A stretch of DNA of 21,931 nt from an uncultured Clostridia bacterium (GTDB lineage: Bacteria; Bacillota; Clostridia; Christensenellales; Aristaeellaceae), in contig CAKUCE010000014.1 in assembly GCA_934643535.1 (NCBI GenBank), positions 1 to 21,931 on the forward strand, read 5' to 3'. Positions 1 through 7,912 of this stretch are shown one piece after another (position 1 is the stretch's first letter; every line of letters begins with the position of its first letter). The position numbers and the translations under genes are program-made. The notes beneath the pieces are model-generated. The model saw only the letters and a list, made by a program, of their open reading frames with translations. It had not been told where the DNA came from and did no database searches.

Positions 1-61
1 CAATATAGTATAAATAAGCGGTTATCTTCACCCTCCCAGGCAACGAAAGGATGTTATCCCA

Positions 62-1450
62 GTGGAAGTACTGTCCCAGATCCTGGAAATACTCAACGCT
101 ATTCTGAGCGGCTGGTTGGTGCTGATGCTGGTGTATCAGCTGGTGATCACGTTTTTCGGCTACAAGCGCAATACGAAGGACTATCAGGATCATGCGCCGC
201 TGATGCGGTTTCTGGTGCTGGTGCCCGCCCATAACGAAGAGGCCGTCATCGGCGACATCGTTCAGAACCTGAACGAGATGGATTATCCCCGGGAATTGTA
301 CGATTTCTACATTCTGGCGGATAACTGCACCGACCGCACGGCGGAGATCGCCCGGGGACTGGGCGCCAAGGTGCTGGAAAGCCACAAGGACAGCCCCGAC
401 GCGCCCACCGGCAAGCCCATCGTGCTGCAAAAGGCGCTCAACACGCTGGAGGGCTACCAGAACCACTATGATCTGGTCATGTTTTTCGATGCGGATAATC
501 TGATCGACAAAAACATGTTTGCCGAGGTCAACAGCCAGTATCTGGACGCCAACGGTCAGGCGGATATTATCCAGTGCTATCTGGGCTGCAAAAACAAAAA
601 AGGCATCGTGGCCATGTTCTATTACATGACCTATACGATCACCAACCGCTTTTTCCAATACGCCAAGAGCCGTCTGGGCCTGAACAGCGTCATCGGCGGC
701 ACGGGCTTTGCCGTGTCGGCGGAATATCTGCATCGCCGGGGCGGCTGGACGGCCATGAGCCTGACCGAGGATTTCGAATTGCAGATCGAGTCCACCTGCG
801 AAGGCAAGCGCATCCTGTGGAACCATAATGTGCGCATCTACGACGAAAAGCCCACCGCCTTCCGGGCCAGCTTCCGCCAGCGCACCCGCTGGGCGCAGGG
901 CCACTGGTTCGTGGCGTTCAAAAACACGGGCAAGCTGTTCCGGGCGCTGTTCCAGAAGAAGATCCGCTTTGCCGAGTTCTTTTCCACCTTCCTGTATATG
1001 TACAGCCTGACGCCCTACGTCATTCTGATGTTCCAGCTGGCGGCGGGCGCGCTGATGCAGATTTGCGTCTGGCTGGGCTGGCTCCCGGCCGCGCCGGCCA
1101 ACGCTTCGCCCCAGAGCTGGCTGACCATGAACTGGCCCAGCATCCTGCTGTTCTTTTATTCCTTTGTATTCCTGTTCTACTGGGCGGACTGGACGGACAA
1201 CCGCTGCCGCATTGAATGGAAGAAATTCGTGCCCATGCTGGTGAGCGTGTTCCTCAACACGATCCTGGCAGGCTGGGCGCAGGTGGTCGGCCTGTTCAAG
1301 CACCGCAAGCAGAACCAGTGGGTCAAGACCGAGCATAAGATCCATGACAAGGGCGACATGACCGTGGACTTTGACGTGGCCGGGCCGGAGGAGCAGGACA
1401 CGGTTTCCGAAGAAGCGGTTTCCTGTGAAGAAAACGTCGCCGCACGTTGA
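62..1450 (+). CDS. Membrane-anchored family 2 glycosyltransferase, processive type
   Basis: The 462-residue protein has the layout of inner-membrane GT2 enzymes that polymerise or transfer sugars from nucleotide-sugar donors to a surface glycan. Visible elements are an N-terminal membrane helix (about 15-33), the GT-A start VPAHNEE (54-60), a DAD metal/nucleotide motif (143-145), TED (235-237, candidate catalytic base) and QRTRW (273-277, the QxxRW motif of cellulose/chitin/hyaluronan synthase-like enzymes). Three C-terminal hydrophobic stretches follow (about 308-335, 356-375, 388-410), then a charged acidic tail. The start is GTG, with AAAGG about 11 nt upstream; an ATG at 52 is in another frame. 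It is followed at 72 nt by guaB, which has its own promoter. Donor and product cannot be told from the sequence; exopolysaccharide or glycolipid synthesis is the general expectation. Confidence 0.88.
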   Translation: MEVLSQILEILNAILSGWLVLMLVYQLVITFFGYKRNTKDYQDHAPLMRFLVLVPAHNEEAVIGDIVQNLNEMDYPRELYDFYILADNCTDRTAEIARGLGAKVLESHKDSPDAPTGKPIVLQKALNTLEGYQNHYDLVMFFDADNLIDKNMFAEVNSQYLDANGQADIIQCYLGCKNKKGIVAMFYYMTYTITNRFFQYAKSRLGLNSVIGGTGFAVSAEYLHRRGGWTAMSLTEDFELQIESTCEGKRILWNHNVRIYDEKPTAFRASFRQRTRWAQGHWFVAFKNTGKLFRALFQKKIRFAEFFSTFLYMYSLTPYVILMFQLAAGALMQICVWLGWLPAAPANASPQSWLTMNWPSILLFFYSFVFLFYWADWTDNRCRIEWKKFVPMLVSVFLNTILAGWAQVVGLFKHRKQNQWVKTEHKIHDKGDMTVDFDVAGPEEQDTVSEEAVSCEENVAAR

Positions 1451-1475
1451 CATTCCTTTCTTCCGCTGGTAAAAT
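1447..1475 (+). promoter_or_regulatory. Sigma-70-type promoter of guaB
   Basis: TTGACA (1447-1452) and TAAAAT (1470-1475) are separated by exactly 17 nt, and TGG directly before the -10 box gives an extended -10. The -35 box overlaps the TGA stop (1448-1450) of the upstream glycosyltransferase. The predicted start near 1482 leaves a leader of about 40 nt, too short for a purine riboswitch. Confidence 0.75.
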
Positions 1476-1522
1476 AGCTGCAATTCAATAAAGCATTTCC
1501 AGAAGGAAGAAAGGGTGGTTTT

Positions 1523-2983
1523 ATGCTGGAAGAGAACCTCCGCACCGGGCTCACGTTCGACGACGTGCTGCTCATCCCCCGGGAAAGCCACGTGCTGCCG
1601 CGCGACGTGGATACCTCCACGATGCTGACCCCCACGATCAAGCTGAACGTGCCGCTTCTGTCCGCCGCCATGGATACGGTCACGGACGCCCGTCTGGCCA
1701 TCGCCATGGCCCGGGAAGGCGGTCTGGGCATCATTCATAAAAATATGACGATCGAGGAGCAGGCCGCGCAGGTTGACAAGGTCAAACGCAGTGAGCACGG
1801 CGTGATCACCGATCCTTTTTATCTTTCTCCCGAGCATCTGATCCGGGACGCGGAGGCCCTTATGTCCCGCTACCGCATCAGCGGCGTGCCGATCACCCGC
1901 GGCAAGAAACTGGTGGGCATCCTGACCAACCGCGACCTGCGGTTTGAAACCGACGATTCCCGCCCCATCGGCGAGGTCATGACCAGCAAGAACCTGATCA
2001 CCGCGCCCGTGGGCACTACGCTGGAAAAGGCCAAGGAGCTGCTGGCGGCCCACCGCATCGAAAAGCTGCCCATCGTGAACGAAGAGGGCGAGCTGTGCGG
2101 CCTGATCACCATCAAGGATATTGAAAAGAGCACCAAGTACCCCAACTCCGCCAAGGATCACAACGGCCGTCTGCTGTGCGGCGCGGCTGTGGGCGTGACC
2201 AAGGACGTCATGCAGCGGGTCGAGGCGCTGGTAGCCGCCAAGGTGGACGTGATCTCCATTGACACGGCCCACGGCCACAACAGCGGCGTGGCCGAAGTGC
2301 TGCGCAATATCCGCGCCGCCTATCCCGATCTGCCCATCATCGCGGGCAACGTGGCCACCGCCGCCGCCACCCGGGCGCTGATCGAAGCGGGCGCCAGCGT
2401 GGTCAAGGTCGGCATCGGCCCCGGCAGCATCTGCACCACCCGTATCGTGGCCGGTATCGGCGTGCCTCAGCTGACCGCCATCGCCGACTGCGCCAAGGCC
2501 GCCGAGGGCACCGGCGTGACCATCATCGCCGACGGCGGTATCAAGTATTCCGGCGATATTCCCAAGGCCATCGCCGCAGGCGCGCACGCGGTCATGATCG
2601 GCAGCCTGTTCGCCGGTGTGGACGAAAGCCCCGGAGATATGGAGATTTATCAGGGCCGCAGCTTCAAGGTGTACCGCGGCATGGGCAGTCTGGGCGCCAT
2701 GGCGCAGGCCCACGGCTCCAGCGACCGCTATTTCCAGGAGGCGGACAAGAAGCTGGTGCCCGAAGGCGTGGAAGGCCGTGTGCCCTACAAGGGACCGCTG
2801 GCGGACACCGTGTACCAGATGATGGGCGGCCTGCGCTCCAGCATGGGCTACTGCGGCACCCCCACCATCGAGGATCTGCGGCGGGACGGCGAATTCATCC
2901 GCATCACGGGCGCGGGCCTGAAGGAAAGCCATCCTCACGATATTCAGATCACCAAGGAAAGCCCCAATTATTCCCGGATGTAA
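1523..2983 (+). CDS. guaB: Inosine-5'-monophosphate dehydrogenase
   Basis: It oxidises IMP to XMP with NAD+, the committed step of guanine nucleotide synthesis in the cytoplasm. The length (486 aa) is normal. The N-terminal LTFDDVLLIP stretch opens the TIM barrel. Two CBS domains (about 93-205) are inserted in it and in the family bind nucleotides allosterically. The catalytic loop GPGSICTTRI carries the nucleophile Cys304. The IMP-binding DGGI is at 338-341, the YRGMGSLGAM segment at 384-393, and the flap Arg-Tyr pair at 402-403. The ATG is preceded by AAAGGGTGG. It is apparently transcribed alone, from the promoter at 1447-1475 to the hairpin at 2995-3023. Confidence 0.98.
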   Translation: MLEENLRTGLTFDDVLLIPRESHVLPRDVDTSTMLTPTIKLNVPLLSAAMDTVTDARLAIAMAREGGLGIIHKNMTIEEQAAQVDKVKRSEHGVITDPFYLSPEHLIRDAEALMSRYRISGVPITRGKKLVGILTNRDLRFETDDSRPIGEVMTSKNLITAPVGTTLEKAKELLAAHRIEKLPIVNEEGELCGLITIKDIEKSTKYPNSAKDHNGRLLCGAAVGVTKDVMQRVEALVAAKVDVISIDTAHGHNSGVAEVLRNIRAAYPDLPIIAGNVATAAATRALIEAGASVVKVGIGPGSICTTRIVAGIGVPQLTAIADCAKAAEGTGVTIIADGGIKYSGDIPKAIAAGAHAVMIGSLFAGVDESPGDMEIYQGRSFKVYRGMGSLGAMAQAHGSSDRYFQEADKKLVPEGVEGRVPYKGPLADTVYQMMGGLRSSMGYCGTPTIEDLRRDGEFIRITGAGLKESHPHDIQITKESPNYSRM

Positions 2984-2994
2984 TCGAAAAGCAC

Positions 2995-3023
2995 AGCGGC
3001 GGGCCGTATGGCCCGCCGCTTTT
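2995..3023 (+). terminator. Intrinsic terminator of guaB
   Basis: A perfect 11-bp GC-rich stem (2995-3005 with 3010-3020) with a GTAT loop is followed by TTTT. The dus gene converges from the other side and ends at 3028, so the hairpin may also act on minus-strand transcripts; its minus-strand flank contains only a short T run. Confidence 0.85.
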
Positions 3024-3027
3024 GCGT

Positions 3028-3969
3028 TTATGGTTGTGTTTCATTTCCGGCGGCCTCGGCAAAGGCGCCGGCCACCGCGGACTCGTAGGCGGGATAGCGC
3101 ATGGCCTTGTGAACGGCCTTCAGGGCTTTGGGGGGCAGCCCCATGCCCTTGCCAAGGCTGGCCCAGACCTCCTTCATTTTGCACAGCACAAAGGCTTCCG
3201 TGCCGATCTGCGCCCGATAGCCGTCATAAAGCGTCTGATGAAAGTTCCGGAGGGCGGCAAGGCTCTCCGGCTTTCCATGATAAAGGTTCACAAGGCCCGG
3301 ATGATACAGAAATCCCCTGCCGCACATGACGCTTTCCGCTTCGGGATAGCGCCGTTCAAAATCGTGCAGAGCCTCGGCGGTGAAGAGGTCACCGTTGTAG
3401 CACACGGGAATTTTGCTCTCCCGAAGCGTATAATCGAACCACTCCCGGTGTGGGGTTCCGCCGTATTGCTCCGCCCGGCATCGGGGGTGCAGGATCAGCC
3501 GCCGGGCCGGGTAGCGGTTGAACAGCTCCAGAAGGGCGGGCCATTCCTCCGGGCTTTCCATGCCCAGCCGGGTTTTCAGGGAAACGGCCACGGGCGTTTT
3601 TTCAAAAACGCCGTCCAGAAACCGTTCCAGCTCTTCGGGGTAGGCCAGCAGACCCGCGCCCCGGTGCTTCCGCACCACCGTGCCGGAGGGACAGCCCAGA
3701 TTGATGTTGACCTCCGCATAGCCCAGCGCCTTCAGCCTTTCCGCAGCCCAGAGAAAATCCTCGCTGCTGTTGGATAGAATCTGCGGCACGGCCTTCATGC
3801 CGGCGTTGTTCTCCGGCAGCGCGTCCGCCTGTTCCCGGTGGGTCAGGGACTGGCCCCGGGGGCTCCAGAAGGGCAGAAAGTATTCATCCGCTCCGTCAAA
3901 GCAGGCATGCTGGGCGCTGCGGTACAGCCAGTGGGCGATCCCCTCCATGGGCGCGAATAGAATCTTCAT
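3028..3969 (-). CDS. tRNA-dihydrouridine synthase family protein
   Basis: This flavoenzyme family reduces specific uridines of tRNA to dihydrouridine using FMN and NADPH. In the 313 residues the hallmarks are APMEG (6-10), NLGCPSG (90-96) with the catalytic Cys93, KTRLG (132-136), HPR (161-163), YNGD (191-194, FMN phosphate site) and CGRG (216-219). The chain has the length of DusA/B/C members, and the spacing of GCPSG from KTR resembles DusC-like proteins, so the modified position is not assigned. An AGGAAG about 7 nt before the ATG supports the start. It stands alone, divergent from the AI-2E-family gene. Confidence 0.93.
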   Translation of the reverse strand: MKILFAPMEGIAHWLYRSAQHACFDGADEYFLPFWSPRGQSLTHREQADALPENNAGMKAVPQILSNSSEDFLWAAERLKALGYAEVNINLGCPSGTVVRKHRGAGLLAYPEELERFLDGVFEKTPVAVSLKTRLGMESPEEWPALLELFNRYPARRLILHPRCRAEQYGGTPHREWFDYTLRESKIPVCYNGDLFTAEALHDFERRYPEAESVMCGRGFLYHPGLVNLYHGKPESLAALRNFHQTLYDGYRAQIGTEAFVLCKMKEVWASLGKGMGLPPKALKAVHKAMRYPAYESAVAGAFAEAAGNETQP

Positions 3970-4011
3970 CGGGCATCTTCCTGTTCTTTGCCAAAGTCAA
4001 AAAAGTACCGT

Positions 4012-4040
4012 TTGGATGATAACAGAAAATATGGTAAAAT
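4012..4040 (+). promoter_or_regulatory. Promoter of the AI-2E-family gene
   Basis: TTGGAT (4012-4017) and TAAAAT (4035-4040) are 17 nt apart, with TGG before the -10. The nine bases TGGTAAAAT are identical to the guaB -10 region. The predicted leader is about 75 nt. No obvious promoter was found for the divergent dus gene in the same 152-nt space. Confidence 0.6.
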
Positions 4041-4121
4041 GAAACGGCGGAAGTCAAAAAAACGGGAGAACCGTCGAAACAGATCGAGGGCCTTTCAAAA
4101 GCCGGAACGGGAGGGACGCTT

Positions 4122-5255
4122 ATGGAAAAGCAAAAACGCCGGGAGATTCTGCTGCTGGGCACGCTGCTGATCGTGATCTATACGGCGGTGCAGCATGCCG
4201 ATCTGGCTTGGGGGCTGGCGCTGGCGCTTCTGAAAATTCTGCAGCCCTTCCTGTTCGGCGCAGGACTGGCGTTCATCCTGAATGTCCCCATGCGTTTTTT
4301 TGAAACCAAAGTGTTTGGCGGCTTGAAAAAGGCAAAGGGCCTGCGCCGTCCTCTGTCGCTTTTCATCGTGCTGCTGCTGGTGGCGCTGGTGATTTATCTG
4401 ATGGTGGCGCTGATGGCTCCGGAAATTCGAAAGGCCATCGAGAGCATCATCCTGCTCCTGCCCAAAGCCTTCGCCAGGCTGAACCAGTGGCTGCTCCAGT
4501 ATGACATCGACCTGAGCAGCTACGTGCAGAGCATTTTTCAAACCCCGGATCAGATCAAAAACCAGCTGGACCAGCTCCTGAATCTGGCGCTGAAAGGCGC
4601 GGTGTTCTCCACCGGCGTGATCGGCGTGGTGTATTCGTCGGTTTTGCAGTTTTTCTTCACCGTCATGTTCATGATCTACTTTCTCTTCGCCAAGGAGCGT
4701 CTGCAGCGGCAGCTGACCCGGGTAGGCTATGCCTATCTGCCGGAGAAAACCATGGATCGTTTTCTGGAAGTGGGCAGCCTGACCCAGCGGACGTTTTCTT
4801 CCTTTATTTCCGGCCAGTGTCTGGAAGCGCTGATCCTGGGCGGGGCCTTCTTTGTCTGTATGACGCTGTTCCGCTTCCCCTATGCGCTTCTGATCAGCGT
4901 CTTCATTGCCGTGACGGCGCTGGTGCCTGTGCTGGGCGCGTGGATCGGCTGTATCGCGGGCGCGCTGCTGATCCTGATGGTAGACCCCATGCAGGCCCTG
5001 CTGTTCGTGGTGATGTTCATCGCCCTGCAGCAGCTGGAGGGCAATCTGATCTATCCCCACGTCATGGGCAACGCCATCGGCCTGCCGTCCCTGTGGGTGC
5101 TGCTGGCCGTGGTGCTGGGCGAGGGCCTTCTGGGCATCGTGGGCATGCTGCTGTTTATCCCCCTGACGTCGGTTGTCTACACCCTGCTGCGGCAGCATGT
5201 GAACCGGCGGCTGCAGGCCCGTTCGCTGGAGCATGTGGGAGAAGAAAAAAACTGA
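4122..5255 (+). CDS. AI-2E family (UPF0118/PerM) membrane protein
   Basis: A polytopic inner-membrane protein of 377 aa, the usual length of the AI-2E transporter family. It has paired N-terminal helices (about 10-55), another near 77-105, a long amphipathic segment (about 105-170) carrying the family's soluble region, and a block of C-terminal helices. That block includes the signature-like FISGQCLEALILGG and an ALVPVLGAWIG segment, followed by VMGNAIGLPSLWVL. Family members have been linked to autoinducer export, Na+/H+ exchange or general permease roles, so the substrate is open. The ATG at 4122 has GGGAGGG 7-13 nt upstream. The downstream alkyltransferase-like gene begins 67 nt later without a terminator, so the two are probably cotranscribed. 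Confidence 0.9.
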   Translation: MEKQKRREILLLGTLLIVIYTAVQHADLAWGLALALLKILQPFLFGAGLAFILNVPMRFFETKVFGGLKKAKGLRRPLSLFIVLLLVALVIYLMVALMAPEIRKAIESIILLLPKAFARLNQWLLQYDIDLSSYVQSIFQTPDQIKNQLDQLLNLALKGAVFSTGVIGVVYSSVLQFFFTVMFMIYFLFAKERLQRQLTRVGYAYLPEKTMDRFLEVGSLTQRTFSSFISGQCLEALILGGAFFVCMTLFRFPYALLISVFIAVTALVPVLGAWIGCIAGALLILMVDPMQALLFVVMFIALQQLEGNLIYPHVMGNAIGLPSLWVLLAVVLGEGLLGIVGMLLFIPLTSVVYTLLRQHVNRRLQARSLEHVGEEKN

Positions 5256-5322
5256 GAAAAAGAAAAACGTCTCATTGCGGAAAAAGGAAAAGCGCTTATC
5301 ATCGTTTCCGGAGGTGAACCAT

Positions 5323-5811
5323 ATGGCAGGAGAAGCATACAAGGATTTCAACGCCATGCTTCAGGACGCGAAGGATATGCCAAAGCTGCAGACAATCACT
5401 GACCCGGCCAGCATCGCCAAATACGGCGGGGACCAAATGTACTTTGCTCCGCCGGCGGACTATGACGCCGTCATGAAACGGATCCCCCGTGGAAAGCTGA
5501 CCACGGTGGGAGAGATCCGCGCTTACTTTGCCCGGCAGCATCAGGCGGATTTTACGGAACCCATTACGGCGGGCATCTTCGTCTCCATCGCGGCATGGGC
5601 CAGCAGCCAGCGTCAGGAGGACCCGACGCCCTACTGGCGCACACTGAAGGCGGGCGGCGAGCTGAACCCGAAGTATCCCGGCGGCGTGGAAGCCCAGAAG
5701 GCGCTTCTGGAGGCGGAAGGCCATCAGGTGGTTTGCCGGGGAAGAACCCATCTGCGGTACTACGTGAAGGACTACGAGCAGGCGCTGGAAAAGCTGGGTT
5801 TTCCTTCCTGA
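5323..5811 (+). CDS. MGMT-fold (alkyltransferase-like) DNA-binding protein lacking the acceptor cysteine
   Basis: The 162-residue protein matches the DNA-binding domain of O6-alkylguanine-DNA alkyltransferases. RIPRGKLTTVGEI (53-65) corresponds to the usual IPxGxVxTYGxxA helix start. PTPYWRTL (101-108) sits where PCHRV is expected, and GGVEAQKALLEAEGH (120-134) corresponds to the conserved GGxxxKxxLLxxEG. The acceptor Cys is replaced by Tyr104 and the following His by Trp105, so direct alkyl transfer is not expected. Known cysteine-less relatives (ATLs, with Trp at this site) flag alkylated bases for excision repair. The start is ATG 5323 with GGAGGTG 6-12 nt before it. An in-frame GTG/ATG-like extension to 5233 is lysine-rich and overlaps the upstream gene, so it was rejected. 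Confidence 0.8.
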   Translation: MAGEAYKDFNAMLQDAKDMPKLQTITDPASIAKYGGDQMYFAPPADYDAVMKRIPRGKLTTVGEIRAYFARQHQADFTEPITAGIFVSIAAWASSQRQEDPTPYWRTLKAGGELNPKYPGGVEAQKALLEAEGHQVVCRGRTHLRYYVKDYEQALEKLGFPS

Positions 5812-5830
5812 AAGAAAAGAAGCCATAAAA

Positions 5831-5865
5831 GAATCAGCCGCGAGCCAGACGCTCGCGGCTGATTC
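5831..5865 (-). terminator. Terminator of the flavodiiron gene (possibly bidirectional)
   Basis: A perfect 14-bp stem (5831-5844 with 5852-5865, 7-nt loop) is followed on the minus strand by TTTTATGG. It lies 20 nt after the alkyltransferase-like stop on the plus strand, where the flank is not T-rich, so it best serves the minus-strand gene that ends at 5937. Confidence 0.8.
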
Positions 5866-5879
5866 AGTCTGTCGAAAAA
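5864..5879 (-). repeat. Terminator-linked motif TTTTTCGACAGACTGA, copy 1
   Basis: Read on the minus strand, this 16-mer runs directly into the 14-bp hairpin. A second copy (15 of 16 identical) lies on the plus strand at 21355-21370, also directly in front of a GC-rich palindrome. Confidence 0.6.
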
Positions 5880-5936
5880 GGGCGTTGTCAAAGGAAACTG
5901 CAGCCTCTCCCGGTGTGTCCCCAAAGAGGAGGAGCA

Positions 5937-7733
5937 CTAAGCGTTGCCCAGCGGTTCGAAATCCGCCGCCCCGTGCTTGCACAGCGGGCAGATGAAATCG
6001 TCCGGCAGCGCGTCGCCTTCGTAGATATAGCCGCAGACCTTGCAGACGAAACCGGTCTTTCCCTCCGTCTGGGGCTTGGGCTTGACGTGATTCTGGTAGT
6101 AGGTATAGGTCATGGTTTCCCGGTCGCTCATGACCCGGGCTTCGGTAACGGAGCAGATGAACATCCCGTGTGAACCCAGATCCACGTATTGCTCCACCTT
6201 CAGGGAAAAAGCGGCGTTGATGTATTTGGGCAGGATGGCCAGCCCGTTGTCCGAGCGGATGGGGGCCAGCCCGGCGAACTTGTCTGCCGTGCGGCCGCTC
6301 TGGAAGCCGAAGGTTTCGAAGACCTTGAAGGGCGCGTCTACGGACAGGCAGTTCACATTCAGAAGGCCCGTCTGCCTGATGACATGATGGGAGTAATTGG
6401 CCTTGTTGATATTGACGGCGATACGGTTGGGGTTGTCGGAAACCTGGGTGACGGTGTTCACGATGAGGCCGTTATCCCGCTTGCCGTCGTTGGATGTGAC
6501 CACATACAGGCCGTAGCCGATGCGGAACAGGGCGCTCATGTCGTGCTTGTCGGCCATTTCGCTGTCCCGGGCGGCGTATTCCCGGCAGAGTTCTTTCGCC
6601 AGCTCGCTCAGCTGCTCCCGGTTTTCCGCGGACAGGGCGGAGCGAATGGTGATGGGCGCGCCCACGAAGGTCAGGTTTTTGCTCTTTTCAAACAGCCCCT
6701 TCATCGCTTTGGCGGCCAACGGCGCCCAGGAGCCGTTTTCGATCAGCGCCAGCGTGCGATTCTGGAAATTCCGCTCGGTCAGATGTTCGATGAATGTGCG
6801 CATGAAGGGAAAAATATCGGCGTTATAGGTGGTGGTAGCCAGCACCAGCTTTCCGTAGCGGAAAGCGTCCGCCACGGCCTGCGCCATATCGCACCGGGCC
6901 AGGTCATGCACGACCACCTTCGGGCAGCCGCCCAGACGGAGCTTTTCGGCCAGCAGCTCGGCGGCCTTGCCGGTATGACCGTACACGGAGGTATAGGCGA
7001 TCATTACGCCGTCGCTCTCCACCGCATAGGAAGACCAGGTGTTGTACAGCTCCAGCGCCTCGCCCAGGTTTTCTTCCAGCACCGGGCCATGCAGGGGGCA
7101 GATCTTTTCAATGTCCAGCGACGCGGCCTTTTTGAGCAGATTCTGCACCTGCGCGCCGTACTTGCCCACGATGCCGATATAATAGCGCCGGGCCTCGTCC
7201 GCCCAGTCCTCGCTCACGTCCAGCGCGCCGAATTTGCCGAACCCGTCGGCGGAGAAAAGCACCTTATCCGTGCTGTCGTAGGTGACCATGACCTCGGGCC
7301 AGTGTACCATGGGCGCAAACACGAAGGTCAGCGTATGCTTTCCCAGCGAAAGGGACTCGCCGTCCTTCACCACGACCTTGTTTTCGCACAGGCCGGGGCC
7401 GAAGAACTGGTCGATCATGGCGAAGGTTTTGGCGTTGGCCACGACCGCCGCTTCGGGATAAGCGTTCAGGAAGCTGGCGATGTTGGCGGAATGATCGGGC
7501 TCCATGTGCTGCACCACCAGATAATCCGGCTTGCGCCCGCCCAGGATCACGGCCAGATTGTCCAGCCATTCATGCTGAAAATGCTGATCCACCGTGTCCA
7601 TCACGGCGATCTTATCGTCCAGGATCACATAGGAATTATAGGCCATTCCGTTGGGGACGGTATACTGGCCCTCAAACAGGTCTACCTGATGATCGTTTAC
7701 GCCTGCGTAGCAAATATCGTTCGTAATGGTCAT
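5937..7733 (-). CDS. Flavodiiron protein fused to flavin reductase and rubredoxin domains
   Basis: This is a cytoplasmic oxygen and/or NO reductase of anaerobes. Domains in order: a metallo-beta-lactamase-like diiron domain (1-240) with H76-x-E78-x-D80-H81, H144, D163 and H215 in the expected ligand positions; a flavodoxin domain (243-385) with the FMN loop TSVYGHTGK; a flavin-reductase-like FMN domain (about 398-550); and a short rubredoxin (562-595) with Cys564, 567, 582 and 585, spaced as in rubrerythrin tails. The inference is that one 598-residue chain carries electrons from a reduced pyridine nucleotide through flavin and rubredoxin to the diiron site. The start is ATG 7733 with AAAGGAA 9 nt before it. 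An in-frame extension to 7880 is basic, low in homology and crosses a terminator, so it was rejected. It appears monocistronic. Confidence 0.94.
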   Translation of the reverse strand: MTITNDICYAGVNDHQVDLFEGQYTVPNGMAYNSYVILDDKIAVMDTVDQHFQHEWLDNLAVILGGRKPDYLVVQHMEPDHSANIASFLNAYPEAAVVANAKTFAMIDQFFGPGLCENKVVVKDGESLSLGKHTLTFVFAPMVHWPEVMVTYDSTDKVLFSADGFGKFGALDVSEDWADEARRYYIGIVGKYGAQVQNLLKKAASLDIEKICPLHGPVLEENLGEALELYNTWSSYAVESDGVMIAYTSVYGHTGKAAELLAEKLRLGGCPKVVVHDLARCDMAQAVADAFRYGKLVLATTTYNADIFPFMRTFIEHLTERNFQNRTLALIENGSWAPLAAKAMKGLFEKSKNLTFVGAPITIRSALSAENREQLSELAKELCREYAARDSEMADKHDMSALFRIGYGLYVVTSNDGKRDNGLIVNTVTQVSDNPNRIAVNINKANYSHHVIRQTGLLNVNCLSVDAPFKVFETFGFQSGRTADKFAGLAPIRSDNGLAILPKYINAAFSLKVEQYVDLGSHGMFICSVTEARVMSDRETMTYTYYQNHVKPKPQTEGKTGFVCKVCGYIYEGDALPDDFICPLCKHGAADFEPLGNA

Positions 7734-7790
7734 AAGCTGCTTCCTTTCTGCGGGTAGGAGAAATGGGAACAGGAAATGTATACCCGGTCG

Positions 7791-7817
7791 GAAACGGGCT
7801 GAAACGGGAAAATTCCC
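7791..7817. promoter_or_regulatory. Repeat and palindrome in the flavodiiron leader
   Basis: GAAACGGG occurs twice exactly 10 nt apart (7791-7798, 7801-7808). The second copy runs into the 12-bp palindrome GGGAAAATTCCC (7806-7817). On the minus strand this lies just upstream of a TATACA box (7778-7783), about where a -35 region would sit. The position and one-turn spacing suggest an operator, but no regulator is known and the promoter itself is weak by eye. Confidence 0.3.
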
Positions 7818-7854
7818 TTTTATAAGGAAAAATTTTTTCAAAGACTTCCGGAAA

Positions 7855-7897
7855 AAACAGCGATCCGGAAGGCCCTGCACAGGAGCCTTCCGGATCG
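7855..7897 (-). terminator. Intrinsic terminator after the 75-residue gene
   Basis: A perfect 13-bp stem (7861-7873 with 7885-7897, 11-nt loop) is followed on the minus strand by CTGTTTTTTCC. It lies 16 nt beyond the stop of the small gene at 7913 and separates it from the flavodiiron gene. Confidence 0.88.
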
Positions 7898-7912
7898 CGT
7901 TGGGAATGACCG

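Noticed and set aside
1476..1522. Guanine/xanthine riboswitch before guaB
   Set aside because: The leader is only about 40 nt and has no three-way-junction pattern or attenuator hairpin.
3994..4061. Direct repeat AAGTCAAAAAA at 3994 and 4051
   Set aside because: Only 11 bp and mostly an A run in AT-rich intergenic DNA; likely chance.
6189..7757. 522-codon plus-strand open frame opposite the flavodiiron gene
   Set aside because: The minus strand encodes a clear multidomain protein with all motifs; the plus frame is Gly/His/Gln-rich, lacks domains and arises from GC-rich codon bias. The same holds for the long antisense frames at 4095-5357, 8139-9644, 9824-10981, 11777-13390, 13682-14863, 15005-16141 and 16211-17836.
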